Numbered from the stretch's first letter, positions 22,542-36,365 are shown. The stretch is DNA of 64,000 bases from Halichondria panicea (GCF_963675165.1 NC_087380.1:2223803-2287802), one strand, 5' to 3'. Program-made: numbers and translations. The notes: generated by a model not told the origin, from the letters alone.

Positions 22542-24130
22542 GTAAGTATTCAGTTTCCATGATACACTGTAACTGTGTATCTAATTTTACAGTGTACATG
22601 CATGGGAATCTATGCTAGTAAGAGCTTGCATGAGCAGATGTTGCATGTTGTCCTTGCTACATCACATGATGTACATTGTCTTCTTGCAAAAACATTTATG
22701 TGTGCCTTTACTTGCATAAACTTTCACAGTCTAACCTCCTATCCGACTACCAGTTGATATCCGAGGAGCGTTGTGTGAAAAAACCACCCCCTCTCTAACC
22801 CTCGGAGAGTGGGAGGGGTCAGATCAGAGACCGCCACCACCCCATAGGTACATGTGTGTGAGGTGGTACTGAGACAGTTGAAAGCTGTAGCTATACGTGT
22901 ATAGTTGTAGCCTCGACTCCATAATTGTCTACATGTAACAGTATGCTAATAATTACTTTGAGTGTATGGGTGCACGTACGTACATGTACAGCAAATTGTG
23001 CTGTACTGTGACATTGCTGTTATGGGTACTTCCTATAGAGCCTGTACATACTGTTGTGTATGAATGACAGTGATTGCTCTGTCCCCCCTGCAATTTCAAC
23101 AGCTGGTCAGTTACAAGGACCTGAAGGTGTCACGTGACCTGTCGAACTTTTTAGAGTTAGCCTGGATGAACCCAAGTATCTCGTGATCGTAAGTCAACCA
23201 ACATCTATCTTGAGTTAACTATTCTGTCAATATAACGATCCCCAATTGAGGTTGTTATCTTGCACCCCCTCACTACCCATGTGTAAACAGTTGCTTTCAG
23301 TTTGGTGTATAGTCTCATTGCTATTCCATGCACTTAGCTATGTGCACAATGGGTCTTTGCTTTTCTTCAAAGAGTATAATAGTCTGTGCATGAGTGTTGT
23401 GTGCTTGCTTTCAATCTGATAGAGTGCTTTAGTGTTTACTGTGAACATTATACTTGTTGTGTTGCCCTGAGACAATGTTTGTGCACCTGTGTGACCTACC
23501 ATTCAATATAAAATAGCCTAGGGCTGTGATAGTTTAGGAACTCTAGTAAATGGTGCATGTTTCTTTTGTTCCATTAGTATTCAGTGGGGCTATCTCAACA
23601 AGCGCCTTCTGCTGGGACTTTAATGAGACTTTGCGCACATGCGGTCGATCCTTTCTCTTTGTTCACTGCTTTAGCTTTTGCATGTCTGACAATATCAAAA
23701 TAGTAATTTAATAAGTGTATCTCTTACCTTGAGTCATATAGTGTGAATGTGACCTCTATATACTTTAAATCCATTGCCTTAGTTTTCATTATGATCTTTA
23801 CAGACTATATTATACTGTAGAAGAAGCCACTAGAAGAAGCCACTACTGGTTTTGAAACCGTTTATCAAATCTCTGCGTTTATATACTTTGACCAGATATC
23901 TTAATACTTACCACAAAATGGAGTGGCTGACAATAATCTCTTCCGGTCTGTTTTGTGTAGTTATATAGGGCAAGGCTATCATTCATTTGCTGTCAAAGGA
24001 GCTAGTTCATACTGGTATTTGTGTAAGGTTGATAGTTATAGCTGTTACGAACAGTTTTCACTGTAAAGAGAAAGTGCTACGTATTTCTCATAAGTATTTC
24101 GCTATATTCTCTGTATGCACTGGCCCTGGT
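22542..24130 (+). other. Intronic/decayed sequence of p85 relic 2
   Basis: Mostly non-coding and alignable with relic 1. A block around 23101-23187 (LVSYKDLKVSRDLSN) is the counterpart of 7189-7276, with the SH2 start W-M-N-P-S. Confidence 0.45.
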
Positions 24131-24473
24131 TTCTATATTTCTTTGGCTCAAGTTTGTTCTTTCCTCAACTGGTAAACCCAACGAGACATTCCTGGTTCGA
24201 CCCAAGGGTAATGTGGAGGACTCCTCAACTATGCCTTGCATGTCACATGTAAGTAACGGGTGTATAGTTCATTGCCATGGTTTTTCTATTTGTAATAAAG
24301 CACTGCATATTATAGTTCGTATAAAATTCCATGATTTTCAGCTTGCAATTAACTTAATCAACTATGTACTTGTATCTACTGTTATCTACAATGTATTGTG
24401 TGTATTAACCTTTCAAATTCAATTTTGACTATATCTGCTCAGTTTGCAGTTCTATATGTTATAGTTATAGACT

Positions 24474-24567
24474 AATCACAAGGTTTGTATGGAATATACA
24501 GTGCATGATGCCCGAGGGCTTTGCCCGAGGTTTGAATGCACTGTATATCCATACAAACCGTGTGATT
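24474..24567. repeat. Long perfect-looking palindrome (hairpin)
   Basis: The arm AATCACAAGGTTTGTATGGA at 24474 pairs with TCCATACAAACCGTGTGATT ending at 24567, with about 32 bp per arm and only a few mismatches. The loop contains a second small palindrome, GCCCGAGGGCTTTGCCCGAGG. It lies directly 5' of the Crypton-like reading frame and may mark the insertion or be a separate foldback MITE. Confidence 0.75.
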
Positions 24568-24665
24568 GGTCAATAACTGTTTTCTTGCATGTTGCTATTG
24601 ACAGCAATTTTGAATTTATTATTACATGTAGCTATTAGCCATACAAAGAACAAGTAGAGTAGAGA

Positions 24666-25331
24666 ATGAGTTCTACTAGACTAGGTGTAGGCTACTCAAT
24701 GGACCTTAAACTTAATGTTGCCCCTGAAGGGTGGTTCTCTGATGAAGAGGGTCCTTTGACAGGTCCTTTGACAAAGAAACAAAAACTTTAACTTGAATCT
24801 CGATTTAAAACTGCCACTGAAGAAGACCTAGACAGCTACACAGAAAAACAAGCACCAAAAAACACAAATTACTCTACTACTTGGGCTGTTCGCAACTTTT
24901 TAGACTGGATAAAGCAGCGGAATTTGCGTTTTCCAACTGTTCCAGTACCTGAAGCGCTCCTAACATCTGGCACTGCCAAACAATTGGACCGTTGGTTGTC
25001 TTTTTATGTACTGGAAACCCGAAATAACAAAGGAAAACCTTATCCTCCAAAAACCCTTTATCAGCTACTGTGTGGGCTGCTTCGACACATGCGTGGAATA
25101 AACCCCAACACCCCCAACTTCCTTGACAAGACCAACCCCTCCTACAAGAAGCTCCACCCACAAAACGGAAACATCCAGCTCCTCCCCCAGTTTTGCAGCA
25201 AACAAGCCCAGCACACTTCCCAAGAAACGAGCGGCTCGTACTACTCTCACAAAGCGAAAGGGAAGACACCTATAAACTATAATTTGCAGCAAACAAGCCC
25301 AGCAAACGAGCGGCTCCTATACTACTCTTGA
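24666..25331 (+). pseudogene. Crypton-derived DUF3504 (ZMYM/QRICH1/KIAA1958-like) reading frame, broken
   Basis: From ATG 24666 the frame runs 41 codons to an in-frame TAA at 24789, then stays open to about 25331. The second part has the hallmarks of the domain shared by ZMYM2-4, QRICH1 and KIAA1958, which derives from Crypton tyrosine recombinases: TTWAVRNFLDWIKQRN, LDRWLSFYVLETR and YPPKTLYQLLCGLLRHMRG. The C-terminal part degenerates into a low-complexity, internally repeated stretch (QTSPANERL), and the catalytic recombinase residues are not visible. It is a dead or partial copy of a mobile or domesticated gene, absent from the other three p85 relics. Confidence 0.7.
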
Positions 25332-25692
25332 ACAAAGCGAAAGGAACTTTAGGAAGAAGCCAAAGCTAGAATCCCAGCACTTCCATACATCCAGCTCCTC
25401 CCCCATGCTTAAGTCATGCTTAATAATTTTCTTTGTTTATTTTCCTTATCACACAATCATGTTAAATATTATTTAAACACGTGAAAAACATCCATTGTAC
25501 ATCTGTATTAACATTTTCCCTAACCACAGGGATCTGTATATGATTCCCAATCATTCCTATGTAATAGCAGGTTCTGTATCACAGTTATAAACCATTGTAT
25601 ACCTTAGCAACCACATAGCAACGGGCAAGAAAATTATGCTACAATGTGTCATGCGTCTGCCATCCATTTTTCCCCCTTATTCCCCTGTGCAG
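25332..25692 (+). other. Non-coding stretch between the Crypton-like element and the last p85 exon
   Basis: AT-rich, no open frame or clear repeat. The right boundary of the inserted element must be in here, but I cannot fix it. Confidence 0.4.
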
Positions 25693-26018
25693 AGATGGAG
25701 GCAGGTCCAAGAGGATCCCCGTGTACAGAGACCCTGCTGGAGGGTACGGATTTGCATCACAATTTGAATTTGACTCTCTGCTCAGTTTAGTTCTGTACGA
25801 TGCCACCAACACGATGGAGAAACACCTAAACTGGAGACAATGCTTAGATACCTTGCATTCCATGTGGACAGGGGCCGTTAGTAACTGAACTAGCAGCTGT
25901 ACAGTATTGTATGTGTATGTGTATGCATGTGTATTGGATTGTGCATGTATACGTGAGATTTTCATTCTGTATATGTGCTTATGTATGTGGGTGCATGCAT
26001 TTGATGGGTAGAAATCAG

Positions 26019-26026
26019 ACTTCCTG
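26019..26026 (-). promoter_or_regulatory. Candidate ETS-type site upstream of gene C
   Basis: ACTTCCTG (complement CAGGAAGT), 50 bp before ATG 26077. The whole space between p85 relic 2 and gene C is only about 190 bp, so any core promoter must lie within it or inside the relic. Confidence 0.45.
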
Positions 26027-26076
26027 TTGTCATCAGTATTAAAGACAATGAACCAATTGATTTGAATGCATGCATC

Positions 26077-29000
26077 ATGAAGAAGTTACAAGGTGACTGT
26101 GTCTCTTGGCTGGTCCTTTTGACTGGAGCTGCTCAGCTCCTACTAGTGTGTGGAGAGGGTATGTTTTACTTACAACCTCTGCCAGCAATATTTACTATTG
26201 GTTCCATCCACAATCCCCTTCCAGTTGTGTGCCCGTCTCTCTCTCCCCTGACCAATGGAATAGTCTCATACAACGACTTAACACTGGGTCTGAACACTAT
26301 GGCGACCTACACCTGTGACACTGGCTACACTCTCACTGGAGACACTACCAGGACTTGTGGGAGTGATGGAGTGTGGAGTGGGTTCGACCCATTGTGTCAG
26401 TGTAAGTGAAATAAATTGTGTACTGTTTGTGTAGGTGTGTTTCTATTTCTATAATGATCGAGATAGTGGTCTGTTCACAACTCACTCTCATCACCAATGG
26501 AAGCATTACCTATGGTGCTGGATCTCCCAACAACAGACCCTTTGGCTCTACAGCTACCTACAGCTGCAATCCTGGCTACACTCTCGCTGGAGGGAGCACA
26601 AGAAGGGTCTGTGTGAGTAGAGGGAGATGGAGTGGGTCAGCTCCAACTTGTCAAGGTGAGTTTCTGTGGCTCTTACACAGTTTGCATTTCATGTATAGAC
26701 ACAGGACCGACTGCTGCTCCACCGGTGACATGCTCTGACCTGACTAATCCAACCAATGGAATGATCGGCTACAACATTGAAGCTGCTAGTCCAAGACCAG
26801 TGGATACTGTGGCCACCTACACCTGTGTCACTGGTTACACTCTCAATGGAAACACTATGAGGACTTGTATGAGTGATGGAGTGTGGAGTGGGTCAGCTCC
26901 AGTTTGTCAACGTAAGTGGAATATATTTCCGTTTTTCATGATAATTATGTTTGGATTCCCATACAGAAAAACTCTGCTCTGACCTAACTCTCCCCAATGG
27001 AAACATTGTCTACAGTGCTGGATCCCCTGACAACAGATTTATCTTTTCTACAGCTATGTACAGCTGCAATCCTGGCTACACTCTCATTGGAGGGAGCAGC
27101 ACCAGGGTTGTATGTATGATCGGAGGGATCTGGAGTGGGTCAACTCCAAATTGTGAAGGTTAGTGCAAGGTAGTACATGTTTCATGCCACGGTGTTGACC
27201 ATGCAATAAAAATTAATACCGACTATTTTCTTACAGCCATTGCGTGTCCTCCCCTGCTGACCATTACTAATGGCATGATCTCCTACTTTCCTGATGTCAC
27301 CTCTGACTATGACCTGGGAACTGAAGCAACCTACACTTGTGAGGCTGGGTTCTATCTTGAGGGTAATGAGGTACGAGTGTGCATGGATGATGATGGAATG
27401 GACACCATTGGAGTGTGGAGTGGTCAGGAGCCAAGCTGTGTCAGTAAGTTATTAGTGAAAATGTAATTCCCTTGTACTGTACAAACTCGAACAACTGATG
27501 TGTATAATATGTAATTTTAGTCAGTTAGTTTTGTAACTCTAACCCAGTTTGCGTTTCGTAGGATCGACTGCTGCTCCACCCCCCAGCTGCTCTGACCTGA
27601 CTAATCCAACCAATGGAATGATCGGCTACAACATTGAAGCTGCTAGTCCAAGACCAGTGGATACTGTGGCCACCTACACCTGTGTCACTGGTTACACTCT
27701 CAATGGAAACACTATGAGGACTTGTATGAGTGATGGAGTGTGGAGTGGGTCAGCTCCAGTTTGTCAACGTAAGTGGAATATATTTCCGTTTTCATGATAA
27801 TTATGTTTGGATTCCCATACAGAAAAACTCTGTTCTGACCTAACTCTCCCCAATGGAAACATTGTCTACAGTGCTGGATCCCCTGACAACAGATTTATCT
27901 TCTCTACAGCTATGTACAACTGTAATCCTGGCTACATTCTCATTGGAGGGAGCACCAGGGTGGTATGTGTGATTGGAGGGATCTGGAGTGGGTCAATTTC
28001 AAATTGTGAAGGTTAGTGCAAGGTAGTACACGTTTTATGCCACGGTGTTGACCATATTTTCTCTTACAGCCATTGAGTGTCCTCCTCCACTGACCATTAC
28101 CAATGGCATGATCTCCTACTCTCCTGATGTCACCCCTGACTATGACCTGGGAACTGAGGCAACCTACACTTGTGAGGCTGGGTTCTATCTTGAGGGTAAT
28201 GAGGTACGAGTGTGTATGGATGATGATGTAATGAACGCCATTGGAGTGTGGAGTAGTCAGGAGCCAAGCTGTGTCCGTAAGTTATCAGTAAAAGTGTGCA
28301 ATCCACTTGCACTGTACAAACCTGAACAACGCGTGTGCCTATAATAATAGTTTTGTAACTCTAACCTGGCCAGTTTTCGTTTCGTAGGACCGACTGCTGC
28401 TCCACCCACCACCTGCTCTGACCTGATTATTCCAACTAATGGAATGATCGGCTACAACATTGAGACTGCTAGTCCAAGACCAGTGGACACTATGGCCACC
28501 TACATATGTGACACTGGCTACACTCTCAATGGAGAGACTACCAGAACTTGCGGGAGCGATGGAGTGTGGAGTGGGTCAACTCCAGTGTGTCAGCGTAAGT
28601 GGAAAATAGCTTTTCGTTTTTCATGCTGTGTTTGGATTCCCATACAGAGAAACTTTGTTCTGACCTCACTCTCACCAATGGAAACATTGTCTACAGTGCT
28701 GGATCCCCTGGCAACAGACTTATCTTCTCTACAGCTATATACAGCTGCAATCCTGGCTACACTCTCACTGGAGGGAGTACCAGGGTGGTATGTGTGATTG
28801 GAGGGATCTGGAGTGGGTCAACTCCAAATTGTGAAGGTTAGTGCAAGGTAGTACATGTTTCATGCCACGGTGTTGACCAATAAAATTAATAATGACTGTT
28901 TTCTCTTACAGCCATTATGTGTCCTTCTCTACTGGCCATTACTAATGGCATTATCTCCTACTCTCCTGATGTCACCTCTGACTATGACCAGGGAACTGAG

Positions 29001-32000
29001 GCAACCTACACTTGTGAGGCTGGGTTCTATCTTGAGGGTAATGAGGTACGAGTATGTATGGACGATGATGGAATGGACTCCATTGGAGTGTGGAGTGGTA
29101 GCCAGGAGCCAAGCTGTGTCTGTAAGTTAAGCTTACGTGGCTCGGAACGTTGAGCCAGTGTAGCTTAGGTGGTAAATGGCTTGCCGTGGTGGTGAGGAGG
29201 TAAATTTCGTCGGAGAAAGGGCAGATGAAACTAAAATTTATGTGTTTTCCAGATAATAGTTAGTTAAATATTAATATATAGCTGGTACAAATTTACTACC
29301 CTCACTAGAGCACTGGTGTAAACATTCTCACTACACACAGCTATTCAGTGTCCTCCTCTCAATCTTGTTCCCAATGGATTCATCACCTACGCTCCCGACA
29401 ACACATCTATCAGTAGCCATGATCTGGGCACTGTGGCCACTTACTCCTGTAACACTGGATTTGTTTTGGACTTCTCCCTGGGGGGATCTGAGATGAGAAC
29501 TTGTATGGATGATATGGACAATGATGCAGAGGGAGTGTTTGATAGATATGCTCCGAGATGTATCGGTAAGTCTGTTGATTCCTAAAATTGCGTTGTACTG
29601 TTTTTGCTCAATCACACTGTACTTGTATGAAAGAACAATGTGCTCTAAACTTACAGCCATTCAGTGTCTTCCCCTCGATTCTGTTGTCAATGGAGTCATC
29701 AGTTATGCTATTGATATTGCTGCAAAATATGATCTGGGCACTGTAGCCACTTATGACTGTGACCCTGGGTTTGTTCTGGACCTCTCCCTAGGGGGATCTG
29801 AGATGAGACCTTGTGTGGATGATAATGGAATGGACACCATTGGAGTATGGAGTGGTCAAGAGCCAAGCTGTGTCCGTAAGTTACTTGCACTGTGTATTAT
29901 AGCATTGGTTGATGTGTTTTGCTTGTATACAATTACTCTGATTACAGCCATCACTTAAAGTATGTAAATTGATTTTTTCTACAGCTCAGAAGGTGTATCT
30001 AGTTAAATATTATATGGCACATATAATTATATTTTGTGTGACTTTGACATTCCTTTTCAGCAACACGATGTGCCCCACTGATGACTGCTCTTGATAACGG
30101 AATTGTGACTTACTCCAACCAATTGCAAAATGAAAAGTACATCTTTGGCACATTAGTCACATACATCTGCTCTCCTGGTTACGGTCTGAGCAGTACTCAG
30201 AATCGAACATGCATCACTGATGGTGGAAGGACTATTGGAATATTCAATGGAAGTGACCCCACTTGTGATCGTGAGTTATTAGTTGACTGCAACTCCAATA
30301 AAAAATTTTTTGTCCACAGGTATAACCTGCTCTGCTCTCCCTGATGTTATGAATGGGACCATTAATTACTCTAGTGGTGGTACTACTGCACCATATGACT
30401 ATGAAACAACAGCTACTTATCATTGCAATCTTGGACATGTGTTAACAACTAGAGACAGTGAGAAGACCTGTACTGGTGATGGTAGGAGTCCTAGCGGTCA
30501 GTGGGATGGTGCTGCTCCTCAATGTCCACGTATGTCACAGTTCTATTATTGCAATTGGTCATGTCACATGATACTGTATACACAGCTGTGGACTGTAGGA
30601 CTCCTCCGTCTATTACCAATGGATTTTCTGGGATACCAACAACCACAACATTCACAGGGACAATGACTTACAGCTGTAATGATGGCTATGCACTCTTTGG
30701 GATTGCTACAAGTACTTGTCAGGCAAATGCAACCTGGAGCAGATCACCAAAATGCAGAGGTACATGTGCATGCATATTCAGTGTTTTTACATTAATAGCC
30801 ACACAACACTAACACAGGTATCACTATTGGTGGTATCCAATCTGGTGTGTCCATCTATATTGGAGATTCTGTTACCATCACCTGCACCACTGACTCTCCT
30901 GCTGACTCAGTAATGTTGCTGCAAGATGACCAACCTCTTCATGAAACTAATAGTCAAACCACTTTGATGCATAATATCTCTGTGACTGACAGCATCAATG
31001 GGAACATCTTCAAATGTGAGGCCAACTTAACAGGAAGAACCTACTCTTCAGATACTACCTTTGATATGGTTACCATTTCCATTAAAAGTAAGTCGAAAAT
31101 TGTATTATGGATATAATTTAACACTATCTCACAGTTCCTGAACAACCTATCAATGCTAGTATCAGAACATCTAGTCCTTCAACTCCACTAATTGGACAAT
31201 TGTACAATTGGACTTGCACTGTTTCTTTATTTCCTGGACTAACTCGCACACCAACTGCCCAATGGTTGAAGGTTACGATGGGGGAGGAAATTAATAATCT
31301 TAATCGATCCACTCTTAATTTCTCTCCACTAAGAACCTCAGATGCTGGCAGATACCGTTGTCAGGGAAATGTTAGTACTACTGTTCACTCTCAATCCCTT
31401 TCAGACAGCAACGATATTGACATAATTGTTCAAAGTAAGTCAAATCTCTATTGCTTTTATTGTCGTATTATTAATAATTATATTTACAGTACCAACACCA
31501 TCAGTGACAATCATGAGGTCTGTTTCTGATTCAGCTCTGTTTGCTAATCAAAGTGTGGTAACATTCACATGTCAAGTGTCTGTACATAAAGACATTGATA
31601 CTCCCGTCACTTTGAGCTTGACTTGGACTCGTGAGGTTTATAATGATGAAAATGAGACAACTACTGAGGTATTCATGGTGAATAGCACAACAACCCAAAT
31701 TATTATGAGAAATTGGACCTTTAATGATTTAAGTTCAAAAGACCAGAGAGTGATCTGCAATGGAACAATAAGCTCAGCTAGTAGGTTTATTCAAGGAAAT
31801 AGCAGTATATATGAAGACACGTTATCTGTTGCTGGTAAGTTACTGTTTTCATAGCCTGTGATAAAGTGAATACATTTCAGGTGTGTTTCTGATGTTCAAC
31901 GACATTGCGCTTAACGACAACACTACCTCTGTGCCAGCGAGGGATGTACGTGTCATACAGTGTCACTCTGACAAGACAGATACATTCAATGAAAGACAAC

Positions 32001-35000
32001 ACGGATGGAATTTTCCTAATGGCAGTAAAGTTACTAACATCAGCACACTAGCTGTTGCAACACGGGAGGGAGGACACCTGGCACTCACTCGAGTGGGGAA
32101 CAGTTCCTTGCCAGCTGGAGAGTATTGTTGCAAGGCTCAGGACGCCAGGGAAATCAGACACACCCTCTGTGTGCTTGTGGAGCAAGGTGAGCTGATGAGC
32201 ATTTGCTTTTTGCAGATGAGGTTCTTGAGATAGAATTGTATAGTAATGCTGGATGTGTAGTAGTGCAAGTGAGGAGTTGAGACAGATGTTATGTACTTCC
32301 AATGTAGTGCAGAGGGTAGTATTACTATAAATGCTCTTAAGATAAGTATGATTCTTGGTAATGTGAGGCACATGTGTACCCAGCAATGATCAATATAGCT
32401 ATACCTCTACTTTACATGGCCTTATTTTTCAGGCCCTACTCTACCCACAGAACCAAGTTCTAGTAGCACTGCCATGGTTGGAGGGATAGGTGCTGCGATT
32501 GTTATTTTGGTGGTTGCTCTTCTGATCATTGGAGCAGTTATTCTCATTGCTCTAAGGTATGATTAAGTCAAAGACATTTATGTGAATTAAGTCTTTTCTC
32601 TGTAATTAAGACACAATACTTAGCTAAATACCAAATCTTCTCCGCATTAATGAATGTACCATTTAATTTCAGAGCTCGTAGATCTGGAAAGCACACTTTC
32701 TCTAGCCTTGCATTTGGAGGGAGAGTGAAGCGTAAATCTCTCTTCACTGTAAAAGTTGACCCCTTGACCCCATTGGACATACCCCTGGACGACCACATTG
32801 ACACCTTGACCCCTGATGCAAATATGTATGTGGGTGTGACCACCTTCAGTAAGGAAGCGGGTAAAAAAGTTGAAGGAAATCAGCAAGGTATCCTATAAAT
32901 AATTGCCCTTAAGTATATATACGCAAGTCTTCTACTATTTCACAGGATCTGCACTTGGTACAAACAGTTCATTTTACACCACTGACTTCCCTGCTCATGT
33001 GGACACAATGCACGAGGACACAGACAAGCTCTTCGAGACTGAGTACACGGTAAGCATGTGTGCATGCAGAGTCGAATAATCTTTCTCACTGTTTCACATT
33101 AGTGGTAACTTCCTAAATTATTCATCTCAGTCCATCAGCAAGGAGCCCCACTCTCCCAACAACGAGTCAAAACTGCCTCACAACACAACCAAGAACAGAT
33201 TCGGAAACGTCTTCCCTTGTGAGTACACAAATTAATGTTAACTTGTGCTTATTTTGTATACAGATGATTTCAACCGTGTTAAGTTGAAGCCTGTGAAGGA
33301 CATCAGAGGATCAGACTACATCAATGCCAGCTATGTCAATGTGAGTCGATAATCATCAGCATAACTCATTTTTCATGACATGTATTTGCAGGGCTATATG
33401 ACCAACACCAAGTACATTGCTGCTCAAGGTGAGCACATCACTCATGCACATTCACAGTGTATCATTGCCCCAAACTCAGGTCCTCTGCCCAATACACTGG
33501 AAGATTTCTGGAAGATGATTATGGAGAACAAACTGCGAACAATCGTCATGCTCACTAAATGTTTTGAGGAGAGGGTGAGCTACTACACAATTCAAATTTT
33601 TATCACATAATTATTATTGTCTAGTTGGAAGTTTTTCTTCTAATGTTTTTGCTACAACTTATTGTAATTCCCAATATCAATTTTATCCTTGTAGAAAAAG
33701 TGTGAGTGTTACTGGCCCCTGAAGGACAACCAACCTCTTGAGATGGGCTGTGGTATCGTGGTCTCTCTGACCAGTATGGTGGCCTTCCCCGACTTCACTG
33801 TCAGGAGAATGAAAGTCAATCAAGTCAGTTTGTTTACAGTTTGGAATGTACTGTGTACACAAACACCCACGAATTTTGCAAAGTGAAGCCTTATAGCTGT
33901 TGATAAACGATGAAGCATACAACGTTGCATTTTGGGATATGTATTGTGTACACAAACGCCAACAAATTTAGTGAAGTGCCGTTGATATGAATTATTACAT
34001 TGTCACAATCATGTATCACTGTTATACATAATTCCATACAACTATTGGTAAACCACACCCCCTATAGCCCACCCTCGGCTCGTCCCCTGTGTTTGAGGTG
34101 ACCCTGTTCCACTACACCTCCTGGCCAGACCACGGTGTCCCCTCCAGTGGCATGTCCCTCATCTACTTCACTCGTGCTGTTCGTAAGACACACTCCCAGG
34201 ATGATCCCCGCCCACTCCTCGTACACTGCAGCGCTGGTGTCGGACGAACTGGAACGTTCATTGTCTTGGATACGATGTTGGATCGTATGGAGCAGGACGG
34301 GATGATACATATCTACGATTGTGTTACTCATATTCGGAAACAGAGGGTGCTCCTCGTACAAACTCTGGTATGCTAGGAAGTGGTTTATAGTATTGTATGT
34401 ATAAAGAACAATGAAGTATACGTAATTTTGCATGGCATTTGTTGCCTGTGTGTGATAAATAAGTTTTGCTATGTTAATGGTTTTCACAACAAAATTCTGC
34501 GACCAGCTGTCATTATAATCACCTCCCTCTCCCCTATGTGTCTTTATCACTTCCTCAGTCCCAGTACATCTTCCTGCATGATGCCCTCAAGGAGCTCATA
34601 GTGTGTGGGGAGACAGAGATACCAGCACATGTTCTCATGACAACCGTCAACCAGCTCAAAGAACCAGCTGCCACTGATGAGGAGATAGACATGGCTCAGT
34701 CTTGGGTAGAGGAGGACACACCCACTGGCTTCCAGCGACAGTTTGAAGTAGGCTAATCATTTGTTGTTCTTGTCCCAATGTACTTGCCCCATTCTTGAGA
34801 TCTCACTTTGTGTATTACTGCTATGCTATTATTGCTGTGCTCAAGCCTGTGTATTTTATGGCTGTGGAATTAATTATTATTATTGTGGATTCATTTTTGG
34901 GGAAGTCAACTTGGACTATACTGCATGGTAATGTATATTACTCAGATTTTGAGTGAGTGTTCTGTGCCTGACGGGACAGAAGACTACTACAGCTCTCAGA

Positions 35001-36327
35001 ATGAGGAGAATGAAGACAAGAACAGATACTCTCAGATTCTGCCAAGTAAGCTAAAATCACTAATAACTCCACATGCACACGGCGTGCTGCAAACATTATG
35101 CAGTGTTGTAGTCAAATTTGCATTTTATTTTTAGCTTTAAGATTCCATTTTTCATTTTCAGATGAGATGCATCGAGTCAAGCTTCGATTCTCACCTTCTG
35201 GTTCTAACTACATCAATGCCAGCTACATTCATGTGAGGAAGCTAAACAGTACCGCCCACACACTATTTCTTCACTGTTCATGTGCTACTTCTTGTCCAGG
35301 GCTACCAATGCACTATGTATTTCTCTAGCGACTTTTTATGTGATTTAATACTTTAATTGTGAAGTGTTTCTCCCAACAATAATCCACTACTCTCTTGTCC
35401 AGGGCTACCAACAGAGGCGAGGGTACATAGCCACTCAAGGTCCCCTGGAGCACACCACTGGAGACTTGTGGAGGATGGTGGTGGAGAATGAGTGCAGCTG
35501 TATCGTCATGCTCTGTACCCTCAGGGAGGGGGAGGAGGTGTGTTGTATTTATGTATCTTTTTTGTTTATGCTTTCATTTTTAACTTGCATTTAGAAAGTG
35601 AATATTTGCACATAAACAGTTTTAACAAAACTCTTTATGCAGCAAAAAGTACAATGTATACATAACCCTAAACCTCCTATAGCTCTTATATTGAACAGTA
35701 TATGCACTATACTGTATCTTCACTTATTTTTTTCTTCTTCAACAGAAGGTGTGCCATCGCTACTGGCCCAAGTTCCAAGGAGAGGCAGGAACTTATGGTG
35801 ACTTCACTGTCACTCAGCAGACATTCGACGCTTACGGTGACTACGTTGTCAGGAAGCTATCTGTTGCCATGGCAGCCTCCGATGATATCCCCTCCGAAGT
35901 GACACAGTTTCACTTCACCCGCTGGACCGAGAAGGACCCCCCACAGACCCCTGTCGCTATACTAGACGTTGTGCAGGAAGTGAATGCTGTTCAGATGGCC
36001 TCAGGCAATAAACCCATTGTCGTCATGTGCAAGTAAGTGTGTGTATGTGTATGCGTGCTTTGATGGTACAGCTATACCTATGCTAAACAAGTATCTCAAT
36101 GTCTCACTACCCCCCCCCACATACACACACGCACACACACACACACACAGCAACTTATGCATTAAAGTAAACAATGTCTCACTACCCCCCCCCCACATAC
36201 ACACACGCACACACACACACACAGCAACTTATGCAGTAAAGTAAACAATGTCTCACTACCCCCCCCCCACACACACACGCACACGCAGCAACTTATGTAT
36301 TAAAGTAAACAATATCTCACTACCCCC

Positions 36328-36365
<38 letters not shown>

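Larger units (their letters stand above)
22106..25887 (+). pseudogene. p85-type PI3-kinase regulatory subunit fragment, copy 2 (broken)
   Basis: Best-preserved 5' part of the four relics. The first exon, 22106 to about 22241, is open (LQQRGWRNDEINARIE, then GLYATYAMLHTYRNE). A short exon 22523-22541 encodes YYHHET, comparable with the HHDEKT stretch before the p85 cSH2. GKPNETFLVRPKGN (FLVR at 24189-24200) is the SH2 beta-B motif. Exon 25693-25887 gives GGYGFAS and FEFDSLLSLVLY. Damage: a deletion near 25828 changes MEKHNPELE to MEKHLNW and shifts the frame, and a Crypton-type element lies between the FLVR and YGF parts. I see no promoter or first exons of a p85 gene, so this is a 3' fragment only. 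Confidence 0.75.
26225..30759 (+). other. Gene C: 16 CCP/Sushi exons
   Basis: Exons 26225-26401, 26467-26655, 26699-26911, 26967-27158, 27237-27443, 27562-27768, 27823-28011, 28070-28276, 28388-28594, 28648-28836, 28912-29121, 29341-29565, 29657-29875, 30061-30270, 30320-30529, 30586-30759. All lengths are multiples of three and all borders phase 1. Exons 3-11 are three copies of a three-CCP cassette. Exons 29341 and 29657 carry an extended, Asp-rich last loop ([11 protein letters not shown]). Confidence 0.88.

Noticed and set aside
24877-25269. Minus-strand open frame of about 130 codons
   Set aside because: It is the antisense of the Crypton-like frame. Its composition is low complexity and it matches no motif, while the plus-strand frame has clear family motifs.
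29122-29340. tRNA gene or clear tRNA-derived SINE
   Set aside because: Only an A-box-like phrase is visible, with no B box or foldable cloverleaf. Kept as a low-confidence note.
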